The notes under the pieces are model-generated. The model ran no database searches. It was not told the origin of the DNA and was given only the letters and a program-made list of their open reading frames with translations. A DNA stretch of 64,000 nt from Bradyrhizobium sp. Arg816. Its GTDB lineage: Bacteria > Pseudomonadota > Alphaproteobacteria > Rhizobiales > Xanthobacteraceae. Numbering within the stretch: the stretch's first letter is position 1; every line of letters begins with the position of its first letter. The position numbers and the translations under genes are program-made. The stretch lies in assembly GCF_029989365.1 (NCBI RefSeq), contig NZ_JAPRAQ010000004.1, positions 310,001-374,000 on the forward strand, read 5' to 3'. Shown here piece by piece: positions 9,086-18,388 of the stretch.

Positions 9086-9147
9086 GCGGTCTGCGCTTGA
9101 TCGGCGCGCGCTTGTCCGGGACGACGGGTGGAGGGTTGGGTGCGCAA

Positions 9148-10443
9148 TCACCCCGTCTCGACCTCACTCAACCGGCCCGCCAGAATTTTGTCGATCCTCC
9201 GGCCGTCGAGATCGACCACCTCGATATGCCAGCCGGCGAAGTCGAAGGCATCGCCGACATTGGGCAGCACGCTGAACTGTTGCAGCACGAGGCCCGCCAC
9301 CGTGTTGTAGCGGTGCGGCGGCAGCTCGATGCCGAGCAACTCGCCGAACTCGTCGACCGGCATCCAGCCGGAGACCAGCAGCGAGCCGTCATCGCGCCTG
9401 ACATAGGCCGGCTCCGGCGGTCCCTCCTCGGAATGGAACGCGCCGACGATCGATTCCAGAATGTCAGCCGTCGTCACGATACCCTCGAAGGCGCCGTATT
9501 CGTCGTAGACCAGGCCGACATGAACCGGAGCGGCTTTCAGGATCGCCAGCACGTCGCGGGCGTCGGCTGATGCCGGAATGCCGGGCGCCTCGCGCACCAG
9601 CGCTCGCAGATCCGGCGTGCGCTCGTTCATGTAGGCGACCAGCAGGTCCTTGGCCTGGAGCACCCCGATCGGCTTGTCGCGATCGCCGTCCGAGACGGGA
9701 AAGCGCGAATGCGGGCTCTTCGCGATGATTGCTTGAATGGCCTCCGGCGCATCGTTCAGATCGATCTCGTTGACCTCCGTGCGCGGCGTCATGATCGCGC
9801 CGACCGGCCGGTCGCCGAGCCGCATGACGCCCGCGATCATCTCCTTTTCGCCCGACTCCAGCACGCCCGCGTTCTCGGCTTCGCTGACGAGGTGATGGAT
9901 CTCGTCCTCCGAGACCTTCTCCTCGGCCTTGCCGCCACGGCCGAGCAGCGTGAGGATCAGCCTGCCGGAGAGATCGAGCAGGAAGACGAGCGGCAGCGAG
10001 ATCCGCGCCAGAACGTGCATCGCGGGCGCAACCTTGACCGCGATGCTCTCGGGATCGCGCAGCGCCACCTGCTTCGGCACCAGCTCGCCGACGATCAGGG
10101 TGGCGTAGGTGATGAGCGTGACGACGATGCCGACGCCGACGATGTCGGCGATCCCTGAGGACAGGCCGAGCTCGACCAGCCATTGCGTCAGCCGCTGTCC
10201 GAGCGTCGCGCCGGAGAACGCGCCGGAGAGCACGCCGACCAGCGTAATGCCGATCTGCACCGTCGAGAGGAACTTTCCGGGATCGGCCGCCAGCGTCAGC
10301 GCCCGCTCGGCGCCGCGCACACCCTTTGCCGCGAGCAGCGATAGCCTGGCCGGGCGGGACGAGACCACGGCCAGCTCGGACATGGACAACAGGCCGTTAA
10401 TGACGATCAGGACGACGACGATGATGATTTCGACGGACAACAT
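9148..10443 (-). CDS. CNNM/CorC-type membrane protein ('hemolysin family'; DUF21-CBS-CorC)
   Basis: A 431-residue inner-membrane protein. The N-terminal DUF21/CNNM domain (about 1-180) has four hydrophobic segments starting MLSVEIIIVVVLIVINGLL. A CBS pair follows (about 205-330; VGAIMTPRTEVNEID and the second GLVYDEYGAFEGIVT), and a C-terminal CorC_HlyC domain ends with VDLDGRRIDKIL. Proteins of this family are linked to Mg2+/Co2+ efflux or homeostasis; the name hemolysin is historical. ATG 10443 is preferred to the TTG three codons upstream. It stands alone between PilZ and the ABC ATPase gene. Confidence 0.9.
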   Translation of the reverse strand: MLSVEIIIVVVLIVINGLLSMSELAVVSSRPARLSLLAAKGVRGAERALTLAADPGKFLSTVQIGITLVGVLSGAFSGATLGQRLTQWLVELGLSSGIADIVGVGIVVTLITYATLIVGELVPKQVALRDPESIAVKVAPAMHVLARISLPLVFLLDLSGRLILTLLGRGGKAEEKVSEDEIHHLVSEAENAGVLESGEKEMIAGVMRLGDRPVGAIMTPRTEVNEIDLNDAPEAIQAIIAKSPHSRFPVSDGDRDKPIGVLQAKDLLVAYMNERTPDLRALVREAPGIPASADARDVLAILKAAPVHVGLVYDEYGAFEGIVTTADILESIVGAFHSEEGPPEPAYVRRDDGSLLVSGWMPVDEFGELLGIELPPHRYNTVAGLVLQQFSVLPNVGDAFDFAGWHIEVVDLDGRRIDKILAGRLSEVETG

Positions 10444-10553
10444 TGTGCGCAAGGAAAAGGGATACTTGACCCGGCGAGCGCCGGACCAAGCCCCTTATAT
10501 ATGAACTCGATGCACAATTTGTCCGGTTCCCGACCAAATTGCCGCAGGCAGGA

Positions 10554-11867
10554 TCAAGCGCTCTCGCCCGGGTTTTCGAGGCTAAACGTCTCCGACTGCT
10601 CATCATACGCGAACAGCTCGCCATAACGTCCCCAGGACACCACGGTCCTGAGCGTCTCGTCCGCATAGTCCTCGGACATGTAGTCTTCGAGCTCGTTGCG
10701 GAACCGTGCCGCGGGAGCGGTATGGGAGGGACGTTCGTCGAGCACGCGGCGAATCAATCCCATCACCGGCACGTAAGTGACGAGATGTTCGGCGAACAGC
10801 TTCTTGCGTGCGTCGGTTTCGAGATGGGCAAATCGCTTGCCCGTGTCGGTGAGCATCAGGTCGCCTTCGCTCAGCTGGGCGAAGCGCAGAAGTTGCAGGG
10901 ACTCACCGAGGTGGAGGATCTCGTCGGCCTCGAGCTGGAGCTGGCTTGCGAGCACGGGCAGGTCGGCATGTCCGTGATAGGGCGGCCCCGCCAGCGTCTC
11001 GATCAGGCCCGACAGCACGTTGGACGATACGTGGTGCAGGGTCATGCCGACACCGGAGCCCAGGATGCCTTCGACGGGGGGCGCCTTCGGTTCGGCGCGT
11101 TGGGTCATGCGCGCGTAGATGTTGTCGACGAGCTGCCGGAAATGGGGATCGAGCCGGTTGCGCGGATGCGGCATGTCGACCTTGATCTCGGCGGCGACAC
11201 GCCCTGGATTGGATGAGAACACCAGGATGCGATCGCACATCAGGACCGCCTCCTCGATATTGTGCGTCACCATCAGGATTGATTTGATCGGCAACCGGCC
11301 CTCGATCCAGAGGTCGATCAGATCTGTGCGCAGCGTCTCGGCCGTGAGGACGTCGAGTGCCGAGAACGGCTCGTCCATCAGCAGGAGGTCCGGATGCACC
11401 ACCAGCGCGCGGGCGAAGCCGACGCGCTGGCGCATGCCACCCGACAGTTCCTTCGGGAAGGCGGACTCAAATCCGTCAAGGCCGATCAAGTCGATCGCAG
11501 CAAGGGCGCGCTTGTGGCGCTCGGTGGCATCGACGCCCAGCGCTTCGAGTCCGAGCTCGACGTTCTGGAGCACGGTCAGCCAGGGAAACAACGCGAATGA
11601 CTGGAACACCATGGCGACGCCGTTCGGTGGCCCGACGATGGTCTCGCCGCGACAGGTCGCCTGTCCCGCAGACGGGCTGACCAGGCCGGCGATGATCCGC
11701 AGCAAGGTGGACTTGCCGGAGCCGGATCGGCCGAGCAGGCCGACGATCTCGCCCGAGCGGATCGTCAGGTCGACCTTGTCCAGCACCAGGAGCTGTTCGC
11801 CACTGCCTTTCGGGAAGGATCGGCAGACGCCGCGGATGTCGATGAGCGCAGAGGGTTGATCGAGCAT
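10554..11867 (-). CDS. ABC transporter ATP-binding protein with C-terminal AAA-associated domain (NitT/TauT family)
   Basis: A 437-residue ATPase of the nitrate/sulfonate/taurine family. Walker A is GRSGSGKST, the signature is LSGGMRQRVGFARAL and Walker B is LLLMDEPFSALD. After about residue 270 comes an extra domain of some 160 residues (AAA-associated C-terminal domain) that probably has a regulatory role. ATG 11867 has GAGGAGACC directly upstream. The permease stop lies 13 bases upstream of this start, so the two are translated from one message with the porin gene further upstream. No periplasmic binding protein is encoded in this unit. Confidence 0.92.
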   Translation of the reverse strand: MLDQPSALIDIRGVCRSFPKGSGEQLLVLDKVDLTIRSGEIVGLLGRSGSGKSTLLRIIAGLVSPSAGQATCRGETIVGPPNGVAMVFQSFALFPWLTVLQNVELGLEALGVDATERHKRALAAIDLIGLDGFESAFPKELSGGMRQRVGFARALVVHPDLLLMDEPFSALDVLTAETLRTDLIDLWIEGRLPIKSILMVTHNIEEAVLMCDRILVFSSNPGRVAAEIKVDMPHPRNRLDPHFRQLVDNIYARMTQRAEPKAPPVEGILGSGVGMTLHHVSSNVLSGLIETLAGPPYHGHADLPVLASQLQLEADEILHLGESLQLLRFAQLSEGDLMLTDTGKRFAHLETDARKKLFAEHLVTYVPVMGLIRRVLDERPSHTAPAARFRNELEDYMSEDYADETLRTVVSWGRYGELFAYDEQSETFSLENPGESA

Positions 11868-11880
11868 GATGGTCTCCTCG

Positions 11881-13614
11881 TCAGCCGAGCCGCAGGCGAC
11901 GCTCGCCGAAGGCATAGAGCGGCCGCCAGACCAGACGATTGAACAACGTCACCAGGATGCACATCGTGGCAATTCCGAGCACTACGCGCGGGAAATCGCC
12001 GGCTTCCGTTGCGGAAGCAATATAGGCGCCGAGCCCGGTGGCCTTCAGATGCGTATCACCCCAGCTTGCGACCTCCGCGACGATCGACGCATTCCAGGAG
12101 CCGCCGGACGCGGTGATCGCGCCGGTGATGTAATAAGGAAAGATGCCGGGCAGGATCGCCTTGAACCACCACCGCCATCCCCGGAGATGGAAGCTGCCGG
12201 CTGCTTCGCGCAGATCGGTCGGAAAGGCGCTGGCGCCCGCGATCACGTTGAACAGGATGTACCATTGTGTGCCCAGGATCATCAGCGGGCTCAGCCAGAT
12301 GTCTGGATTGAGCTTGAAGCTGACAATGGCGACGACAAAGACGGGGAAGGCGAGATTGGCCGGGAAGGCCGCCAGAAACTGCGCCAGCGGCTGAATCCGT
12401 TCGGCCAGTTTCGGGCGAAGGCCGATCCAGACTCCGACCGGCACCCAGACCAGCGTGGCGAGGCTGATCAGGACGGCGACGCGCAACAACGTGATGAGCC
12501 CGTCCCTGATGACGACGAGAACGTCGGACATTCCGAGACTGGCCGAGAGGTAGCGATAGGTCAGCCAAGCGGCATAGGCCGTGCCGGCGAGGATCAATGC
12601 GATCCAGACCGTATCGACGAGACGTGAGGTCTGGCCGTTGCTTGCTGCCGCGGGCGGCAGCTTCGGCAGCGGAATGCGCAGGTTCGAGATGGCGCGGCTC
12701 AGCGCCGCGAAAGGAAGGGTCAGCGCACGCAGCGCCCGGGTTCGGCGGAACAGGTCGAGCATCCAGGAGGCCGGCGTCTCGCCTGAGGCGGTCTGCTCGA
12801 AGCGGAATTTGTCGGCCCAGGCGACGATGGGGCGGAACAGCAGCTGATCATAGGCGATGATCACGAGCAGCATCGCCAGGAGGGCGTAAAGGATCGCCGG
12901 CAAATCCTGCTGCTGGATCGCCAGCGCGACATAGGAGCCGATCCCCGGCAGCGTCACCGTGGTCGTGCCGACGGTGATCGCTTCCGAGGCGACCACGAAG
13001 AACCAGCCACCCGACATCGACATCATCGCATTCCAGATCAGTCCCGGCATCGCGAACGGCACGTCGAGGCGCCAGAAGCGCTGCCAGCCGGACAAATGGA
13101 AGCTTTGCGTGGCCTCCTCGAGGTCCTTCGGCACGTTGCGCATCGACTGGTACATGCTGAACGTCATGTTCCAGGCCTGGCTGGTGAAGATCGCAAACAC
13201 GGAGGCGAGCTCGGCGCCCAGCACCTGGCCCGGAAACAGATTCATGAAGAAGACGACAGTGAAGGTGAGGAAGCCGAGGATCGGCACCGACTGGAGGATA
13301 TCCAGCAGCGGGATCATGACCAGCTCCGCACGCCGGCTCTTGGCGGCAATTGCAGCGTAGACGAAGGTGAAGACCGTCGAGCACACCATCGCAAGCAGCA
13401 TCCGCAACGTGGTGCGCAAGGCGTAGAGCGGCAGGTTTGCCGGATCGAGCGAGACCGGCGTGCGCTCCAGCTCGGACAGCGGCCCGACGGTCTGCTTGCC
13501 GCCATAGACGATCAGCACCATGGCGCCGATGACGAGGATCAGCGCCGCGACGTCCCAGACATTGGGAAGTAGCGCCCGGCCGATCGCGCCCGTGCGGATA
13601 TCTCTCGGCTTCAT
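11881..13614 (-). CDS. ABC transporter permease, tandem fusion of two permease domains
   Basis: A 577-residue inner-membrane protein containing two complete BPD_transp_1 permease domains in one chain. Each half carries an EAA-type coupling loop: EEATQSFHLSGWQRFWRLDVP near residue 185 and REAAGSFHLRGWRWWFKAILP near residue 475. The two loops are clearly related, which indicates internal duplication. A loop of about 60 residues joins the halves. A dimer of single permeases is the norm, so this protein alone could provide both transmembrane halves for the adjacent ATPase. It lies 28 bases after the porin stop and 13 bases before the ATPase start. The substrate is unknown. Confidence 0.92.
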   Translation of the reverse strand: MKPRDIRTGAIGRALLPNVWDVAALILVIGAMVLIVYGGKQTVGPLSELERTPVSLDPANLPLYALRTTLRMLLAMVCSTVFTFVYAAIAAKSRRAELVMIPLLDILQSVPILGFLTFTVVFFMNLFPGQVLGAELASVFAIFTSQAWNMTFSMYQSMRNVPKDLEEATQSFHLSGWQRFWRLDVPFAMPGLIWNAMMSMSGGWFFVVASEAITVGTTTVTLPGIGSYVALAIQQQDLPAILYALLAMLLVIIAYDQLLFRPIVAWADKFRFEQTASGETPASWMLDLFRRTRALRALTLPFAALSRAISNLRIPLPKLPPAAASNGQTSRLVDTVWIALILAGTAYAAWLTYRYLSASLGMSDVLVVIRDGLITLLRVAVLISLATLVWVPVGVWIGLRPKLAERIQPLAQFLAAFPANLAFPVFVVAIVSFKLNPDIWLSPLMILGTQWYILFNVIAGASAFPTDLREAAGSFHLRGWRWWFKAILPGIFPYYITGAITASGGSWNASIVAEVASWGDTHLKATGLGAYIASATEAGDFPRVVLGIATMCILVTLFNRLVWRPLYAFGERRLRLG

Positions 13615-13642
13615 CGGCCCGCCCTTGGGCTGGAATTTTGGG

Positions 13643-15715
13643 CTAGAACTCTGCGTGCAGGCGGCCCGAGAAGATCGAGACCGGCCCGCGGTCGGCGTTA
13701 TAGGCCGGGTTTGTGATCAATTGATAGTCCGCGGTCAGCGTGACGTTCTTGTTCACCGAATAGGCATAATAGGCCTCAAGGATGCGCTCCTTGCGGTAGT
13801 TGAGAGCGCCGTCGCCGATGAGAACACCGAGGCCGCCGGCGGCCAGGAAGTCGCGATAATCCTGCGAGATGGCATTGACCGCGCCGCCGATGCCGACGAC
13901 GTCGTCAGGCCGGCCCCATTTCGTGCCCTTGATCGACAGTCCGCCGGCCAGGCTGCTGTTGATGTCGGTGAAGGCGAGCGTTTCGGTCTTGCCGTCGTTC
14001 CAGCTCCAGCGGCCGAACAGCCCGATATCCTCTGTGATCGCCTGCTCGAGGTTGACGACGTAGCCGACCTTGAGGCGACCGCGGCGCGTCTGCGCGATGT
14101 CGAGATTGAGCGCAGGATTGTCCAGCGTCTCGCGGAAGCTGCCCATGTTGGCGCTGTCGACCCAGCCCATGGTCCTGAGCTTGCCGGGTTGGCCGAGCAG
14201 CGAAAACCGCGTCTCCAGCTCGATCGCGTACTGACCGCGTTCCCCGACCCTGGTGTCGAAATGATTCGAATTGGACTCCGCGACCATCAGGAAATAGCCG
14301 CCGCGCAGCGCCCATTGCTTCTGGTTGAGCTCGGCGGTGACGCCATAGGTGAGACCGACCTTGTCGGCGGAATAGTCGAAGGCGCCCGGCGCCCACAGCG
14401 ACCAGTTCATGAAGTCCTTGCGGGTATCCTTGGCATAGGCGTTTCCATCGAACACGTCGATCACCGCGAACTTGCCGGCCTGCACCGTGAGCCTGGACAC
14501 GTCGACCTTCTGCGCAAGCTGCAACTGGCCGCTCGCGAGCTCTTCCTGCTCGCCGCCAAAGCCGAACGTCTGGCGCACGAACAGCCGCGAGGTGTTGTAA
14601 TGCGGATAGGGGAAGTTCGATTTCTGCGCTTCGCCGTTGGGGAAGCCTGCCGCGCCCACCGTGTCGTTCAGCCCAAATCCCTGGAGCAGTTCGGGATTGT
14701 AGTAGACCTCGCCGCCGTCCCATAGCCGTGCGTTCAGGAACAGGCTGTTGCTCCACGTCGCCTTGGCCTGGGTTGAAGGCGAGAGCGAGTTCGTTCCGCT
14801 GTAGAGAGCGGGGAACGACGGATAGCCCTGCGGCAGATAGGTGCTCTGGCCGTGAATCTCCCAGCGATCCGATTCCGTGTCGATCAAAGAGCTCTTCGGG
14901 TCGTAGCTCGGCATGCCCGGCCAATCGACCTTGCGGTTGAGGCCGAGCCTGACCGACTGGAAGTCGAGCGATGAAGACGTGTATTGGGCGCCCGTGGAGA
15001 AGGCGACGTGGGCGCCGTCGAAGCGGCTGTAGAGATATTCGAGCCGCGCGCTCCAGTGCGGCGCGAAGCCGTATTCGATGCCAGCGCCGGCGATCCAGCC
15101 GGGCCGCGTGTTCAGGATTTTCGGTACGTCGCCCGCGACCGGCTTGTCGAAATAGCGCTCGCCCATCCACGCAAAGCCGCCGGTGGCATAGACGAGCCAC
15201 GGCCCGCTGGTGTAGCCGACGCGGCCGCGCAGGCTCGCGGTATAGTCCCACTGCTGGATGACCGTGTTGGCAGGTGTCGCGAGGAAGGAAACGATCGAGT
15301 TGGAGGTGATGTAATTGGGAAACGAAAAATCGCCTTCGACGCCGACGAGCCAGCCGGAGTTGAGCCGGTAGTTGTAGCCGGCCTGCACGCCGCCGATCAT
15401 GCCGCTGAAGACGCCGTTGCCGTTGATCGCGGTGCCGTCGTTCAGCGTGAAGCTGGACGAGCCACGGCTGTAGCCGGCATGCGCGCCGATATAGAGACCA
15501 GTCCAGTCATAGACCGCTTTCAGCGCCGGTGCCTTCAGCGGCAGATCGGCGGCAAAGCCTGCATCGGGAAGCATCAGCACGCCCGAGGCAATCGCCGCGG
15601 CCGTTCGCAAATACCTGTAACGGTGACCTCTCAACGTCAAAACGCACGCCCCCAAACGCGAATGTGTCCCATTCGCCGCGATATCCCTGCAGATTCGCGG
15701 CGACCCTGTCACCAA
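13643..15715 (-). CDS. Outer-membrane porin: Omp25-like barrel fused to OprB carbohydrate porin domain
   Basis: A 690-residue exported protein. A hydrophobic signal segment ends near residue 56 (GFA then ADLPLKAP). Residues about 65-265 match the small Omp25/RopB-type barrel, beginning YDWTGLYIGAHAGYS with late RLEYLYSRF. The remaining 400 residues resemble the OprB carbohydrate-selective porin, with FDGNAYAKDTRKDFMNWSLW and a typical final aromatic strand SGRLHAEF ending in Phe. It opens the minus-strand unit with the double permease and ATPase, which suggests it is the outer-membrane gate for the same solute. The start is uncertain: an in-frame GTG at 15643 would give a more usual signal peptide. 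Confidence 0.85.
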   Translation of the reverse strand: MVTGSPRICRDIAANGTHSRLGACVLTLRGHRYRYLRTAAAIASGVLMLPDAGFAADLPLKAPALKAVYDWTGLYIGAHAGYSRGSSSFTLNDGTAINGNGVFSGMIGGVQAGYNYRLNSGWLVGVEGDFSFPNYITSNSIVSFLATPANTVIQQWDYTASLRGRVGYTSGPWLVYATGGFAWMGERYFDKPVAGDVPKILNTRPGWIAGAGIEYGFAPHWSARLEYLYSRFDGAHVAFSTGAQYTSSSLDFQSVRLGLNRKVDWPGMPSYDPKSSLIDTESDRWEIHGQSTYLPQGYPSFPALYSGTNSLSPSTQAKATWSNSLFLNARLWDGGEVYYNPELLQGFGLNDTVGAAGFPNGEAQKSNFPYPHYNTSRLFVRQTFGFGGEQEELASGQLQLAQKVDVSRLTVQAGKFAVIDVFDGNAYAKDTRKDFMNWSLWAPGAFDYSADKVGLTYGVTAELNQKQWALRGGYFLMVAESNSNHFDTRVGERGQYAIELETRFSLLGQPGKLRTMGWVDSANMGSFRETLDNPALNLDIAQTRRGRLKVGYVVNLEQAITEDIGLFGRWSWNDGKTETLAFTDINSSLAGGLSIKGTKWGRPDDVVGIGGAVNAISQDYRDFLAAGGLGVLIGDGALNYRKERILEAYYAYSVNKNVTLTADYQLITNPAYNADRGPVSIFSGRLHAEF

Positions 15716-15901
15716 GTCTTGGTTGTTCGCGCGATCGGACCAGGCGATCCCGATTCGACGCGATTTCTTCCCAAGCCCCTGTGCTTGTTGCGAACCTTAT
15801 TGCGATTAATTCGCAATAGCAACTGGCACGGAATGCCGCAGGCGATGGTTCGCACTCTTGTGTGACGGAGCTGCAACAAATTCCCGATGGCAGAAATGGG
15901 T

Positions 15902-15967
15902 GACCCGCCCGGGGGGACAGCCGGGCGGGTCGGGGGCACGACACGGGGTGGATGAGGCGCCCGTGTC
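15902..15967 (-). terminator. Two consecutive GC hairpins between the porin and small exported protein genes
   Basis: GACCCGCCCGG at 15902-15912 pairs perfectly with 15921-15931. GACACGGG at 15940-15947 pairs with CCCGTGTC at 15960-15967. They lie 40 bases and more beyond the stop of the minus-strand gene at 16008 and probably end its transcript before the porin unit. Confidence 0.6.
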
Positions 15968-16007
15968 GGACGCAGGATCCACGTGAGATCGGCCTCAGGT
16001 CCTCAAA

Positions 16008-16271
16008 TCAGTAGCAAGTACGAACGCGGCCGACGTACTGGCCGAAGGCGTTGTACTGGGCGACCCAGCCGCAGCGGTGATAGCCGTAGTAATAGGGGTC
16101 GTTGCTGGCGGCGATCGCGGAGCCGACGACGGCGGCGGTGGCGATGCCGGCACCCACACCCCAGACCCAGCCGGGCTGCTTGGCTTCGGCCGAAGAGGTG
16201 GTGGACACGATGCTGCCGGTGACGGCGAGGGCAGCGAGCGCGACGGCGGCAATCCTGGTCTTGATCGACAT
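16008..16271 (-). CDS. Small exported glycine-rich protein, Tyr/Cys-rich tail
   Basis: An 87-residue protein with a clear signal peptide (MSIKTRIAAVALAALAVTGS to about residue 31, SAEA). A short Gly/Ala stretch WGVGAGIATAAVVGSAIAAS follows, then a tail rich in Tyr that ends VRTCY with two cysteines. GGAG lies 6 bases before ATG 16271. Proteins like this are frequent and uncharacterised in Bradyrhizobium. The tail resembles that of the small protein at 32112. The role is unknown; a cell-envelope location is inferred from the signal peptide. Confidence 0.82.
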   Translation of the reverse strand: MSIKTRIAAVALAALAVTGSIVSTTSSAEAKQPGWVWGVGAGIATAAVVGSAIAASNDPYYYGYHRCGWVAQYNAFGQYVGRVRTCY

Positions 16272-16410
16272 GTGAAACTCCATCCGGGTTGAGGCGGTCC
16301 GTTGTGGCCCGCGTGCCCAGTTGGACGGAGGCTTGTCGCGTCCGGTTCGAATCCCGCAAGAGCGGGCGTGCAGGCCGGCTGTTTCCTGAATGATTTCAGT
16401 CGGATGCGAG

Positions 16411-17217
16411 CTAACCGAGAGGCCCTTTGGCGAGCCTGTTCACGTCGAAGTTATCGACCTCGGCCAGCAGCTCGCAAAAGGCGCGCGCGCCCTGATCAAT
16501 CAGCTGCTCACCCTTCTCGGGGACAGCCAGCGTCGCATTGCCGATCGCGCCGCTCGTGTGGAGATCCTGCGCCTGCCAGGCGAACGGCGCGGGCCGCTGC
16601 GTCGACAGCCAGCGATATTGCTTCTCCATCGCGATGCTGCTCGCGGGAAAATCCGCGATCGCATCCTTGCGCACCTGACCTGGATAGCGTGCCAGCATGA
16701 TCGACGTCTCGACGGCGCCGCCATGGATGCCGTGGCGCACCTCGTCGGCCGGGAACAGTTTGTCCGCGCCCGACAGCCGCGACCATGACGTCGTCACCAC
16801 AAAGAGCTTGTGATGCGCGCGCAGATCCTGTGCGACCAGCATCATTGCCGCGCTGTTGCCGCCATGGCTGGTGATGATGACGAGCTTCTTCACGCCGCGC
16901 CGCGCGACGTCCTCGCCGATTGCGGTCCATCTCTTCAGCGCCACCTCGTTCGGCAGCGTCTGTGTGCCCGGAAAGTCGATATGCTCGGTGGAAATCCCGA
17001 CCGGTTCAACGGGCAGGAACGTCGCCGGAACATTTGCGGGCAACAGCTCGCGCACGCGCGCGAGATACGCGTCCGCGATCAGCACGTCGGTCTCGAGCGG
17101 CAAATGCGGGCCGTGCTGCTCGGTCGCCGCCAGCGGCAGCACCGCGATCCAGCGCGACACGCCTGCAGGACCTGTATTGGCCCAGTTGATGTCGATCCAG
17201 TCGCGGGACGGCGTCAT
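16411..17217 (-). CDS. Creatininase family amidohydrolase
   Basis: A 268-residue cytoplasmic metal-dependent amidohydrolase of the creatininase/MftE/ArfB family. Metal-ligand motifs are present: LPLAATEQHGPHLPLETD near residue 30 (E, H and D) and SHGGNSAAM near residue 115. HGIHGGAVETSIML provides the later His and Glu. ATG 17217 begins MTPSRDW; longer upstream extensions do not match the family. It is divergent from the ABC/dehydrogenase operon, 138 bp away, and may act on the imported compound or a product of it. The actual substrate (creatinine, formamide intermediate or another cyclic amide) cannot be deduced. Confidence 0.9.
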   Translation of the reverse strand: MTPSRDWIDINWANTGPAGVSRWIAVLPLAATEQHGPHLPLETDVLIADAYLARVRELLPANVPATFLPVEPVGISTEHIDFPGTQTLPNEVALKRWTAIGEDVARRGVKKLVIITSHGGNSAAMMLVAQDLRAHHKLFVVTTSWSRLSGADKLFPADEVRHGIHGGAVETSIMLARYPGQVRKDAIADFPASSIAMEKQYRWLSTQRPAPFAWQAQDLHTSGAIGNATLAVPEKGEQLIDQGARAFCELLAEVDNFDVNRLAKGPLG

Positions 17218-17260
17218 CAAGGTTTCTTTGCCCGAATTTGTCACGTAATTTGGGGTATCA

Positions 17261-17291
17261 GGGGACGCGGGCCTGGCCGGCTCGCGTCCCC
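17261..17291. promoter_or_regulatory. 9-bp perfect hairpin/operator candidate in the divergent promoter region
   Basis: GGGGACGCG at 17261-17269 pairs exactly with CGCGTCCCC at 17283-17291. It sits midway between the divergent creatininase and binding-protein starts, where a shared operator would be expected. It could instead be a leader hairpin. Confidence 0.4.
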
Positions 17292-17355
17292 GAATGTCAT
17301 GCGGTTTTATCGCGTTGCCTTCACATCGGCCAGCCACGATCGACGGAGTGCCATC

Positions 17356-18378
17356 ATGACCCCCTCTCATTTGCGGCGAGCGTTAACGGCGGGCTTGATG
17401 GCCGCTTGCGTCTCTCTTGCGCCGGCGCGTGCCGAGACGCTGGACAAGGTCACCTTCGGCACCAACTGGGTCGCCGAGGCCGAGCATGGCGGTTTCTTCC
17501 AGGCGGTCGCCGACGGCACCTACAAGAAATACGGGCTCGACGTCACCATCGTTCCCGGCGGTCCGAACGAAAACAACCGAATGCTGCTGATCGCCGGCAA
17601 GATCGATTTCTTCATGGCCGCGAACACGCTGATGTCGTTCGATGCGGTGGCGAATGGCGTCCCCGTCGTCACCATCGCAGCGGTCTTCCAGAAGGATCCG
17701 CAGGTGATGCTGACGCAGCCGGACGCCAAGGTCGCCAAGGTCGAGGATCTCAAGCCGCTGACCTTGTTCGTCTCCAAGGAGGGCATGACCAGCTACTTCC
17801 AGTGGCTGAAGTCCGAATACGGCTTCAACGAGAAGAACGTTCGTCCCTACAATTTCAATCCGCAGCCTTTCATCGCCAACCCCAAGAGCGCGATGCAGGG
17901 CTACGTCACCTCCGAGCCCTTCGCGGTGGAGAAGGCCGCCGGCTTCAAGCCGAATGTGCTGCTGCTTGCCGATTACGGCTTCAACACCTATTCGACCCTG
18001 ATCGAGACGCGCCGCGACATGATCGAGAAGAAGCCGGACCTGGTGCAGCGCTTCGTCGATGCCTCCATGGTCGGCTGGTACAATTACATCTACCGCGACA
18101 ATTCCGCGGGCAATGCCATGATCAAGCAGCTCAACCCGGAGATGACCGACGAGCTGCTCGCCTATTCCGTCGCCAAGATGAAGGAATACGGCATCGTCGA
18201 TTCCGGCGAGTCCTTGAAGAACGGCATCGGCGCGATGAGCGACGAGCGCTACACGTCGTTCTTCAACAAGATGGTGAAGGCCGGCGTCGTGAAGGCGGAT
18301 CTCGACTTCCGCAAGTCCTATACGCTGCGCTTCGTCAACAAGGGCGTCGGCGTCGAGCTGCGCCCGAGCAAGCCGTAG
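17356..18378 (+). CDS. ABC transporter substrate-binding protein (NMT1/THI5-like)
   Basis: A 340-residue periplasmic protein of the NMT1/THI5-like type. The signal peptide runs MTPSHLRRALTAGLMAACVS to about residue 28 (ARAE). The mature part starts VTFGTNWVAEAEHGGFFQA, typical of the pyrimidine-precursor, nitrate or sulfonate binding subgroup. GGPNENNRMLLIAGKIDFFM is the ligand-cleft segment, with the first half up to about residue 200. It is the first gene of an operon with ATPase, permease, 2-hydroxyacid dehydrogenase and an AprI/Inh-like protein. Thiamine-pyrimidine-like, nitrogenous or sulfonate ligands are all possible. Confidence 0.92.
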   Translation: MTPSHLRRALTAGLMAACVSLAPARAETLDKVTFGTNWVAEAEHGGFFQAVADGTYKKYGLDVTIVPGGPNENNRMLLIAGKIDFFMAANTLMSFDAVANGVPVVTIAAVFQKDPQVMLTQPDAKVAKVEDLKPLTLFVSKEGMTSYFQWLKSEYGFNEKNVRPYNFNPQPFIANPKSAMQGYVTSEPFAVEKAAGFKPNVLLLADYGFNTYSTLIETRRDMIEKKPDLVQRFVDASMVGWYNYIYRDNSAGNAMIKQLNPEMTDELLAYSVAKMKEYGIVDSGESLKNGIGAMSDERYTSFFNKMVKAGVVKADLDFRKSYTLRFVNKGVGVELRPSKP

Positions 18379-18388
18379 CGCAAGATTC

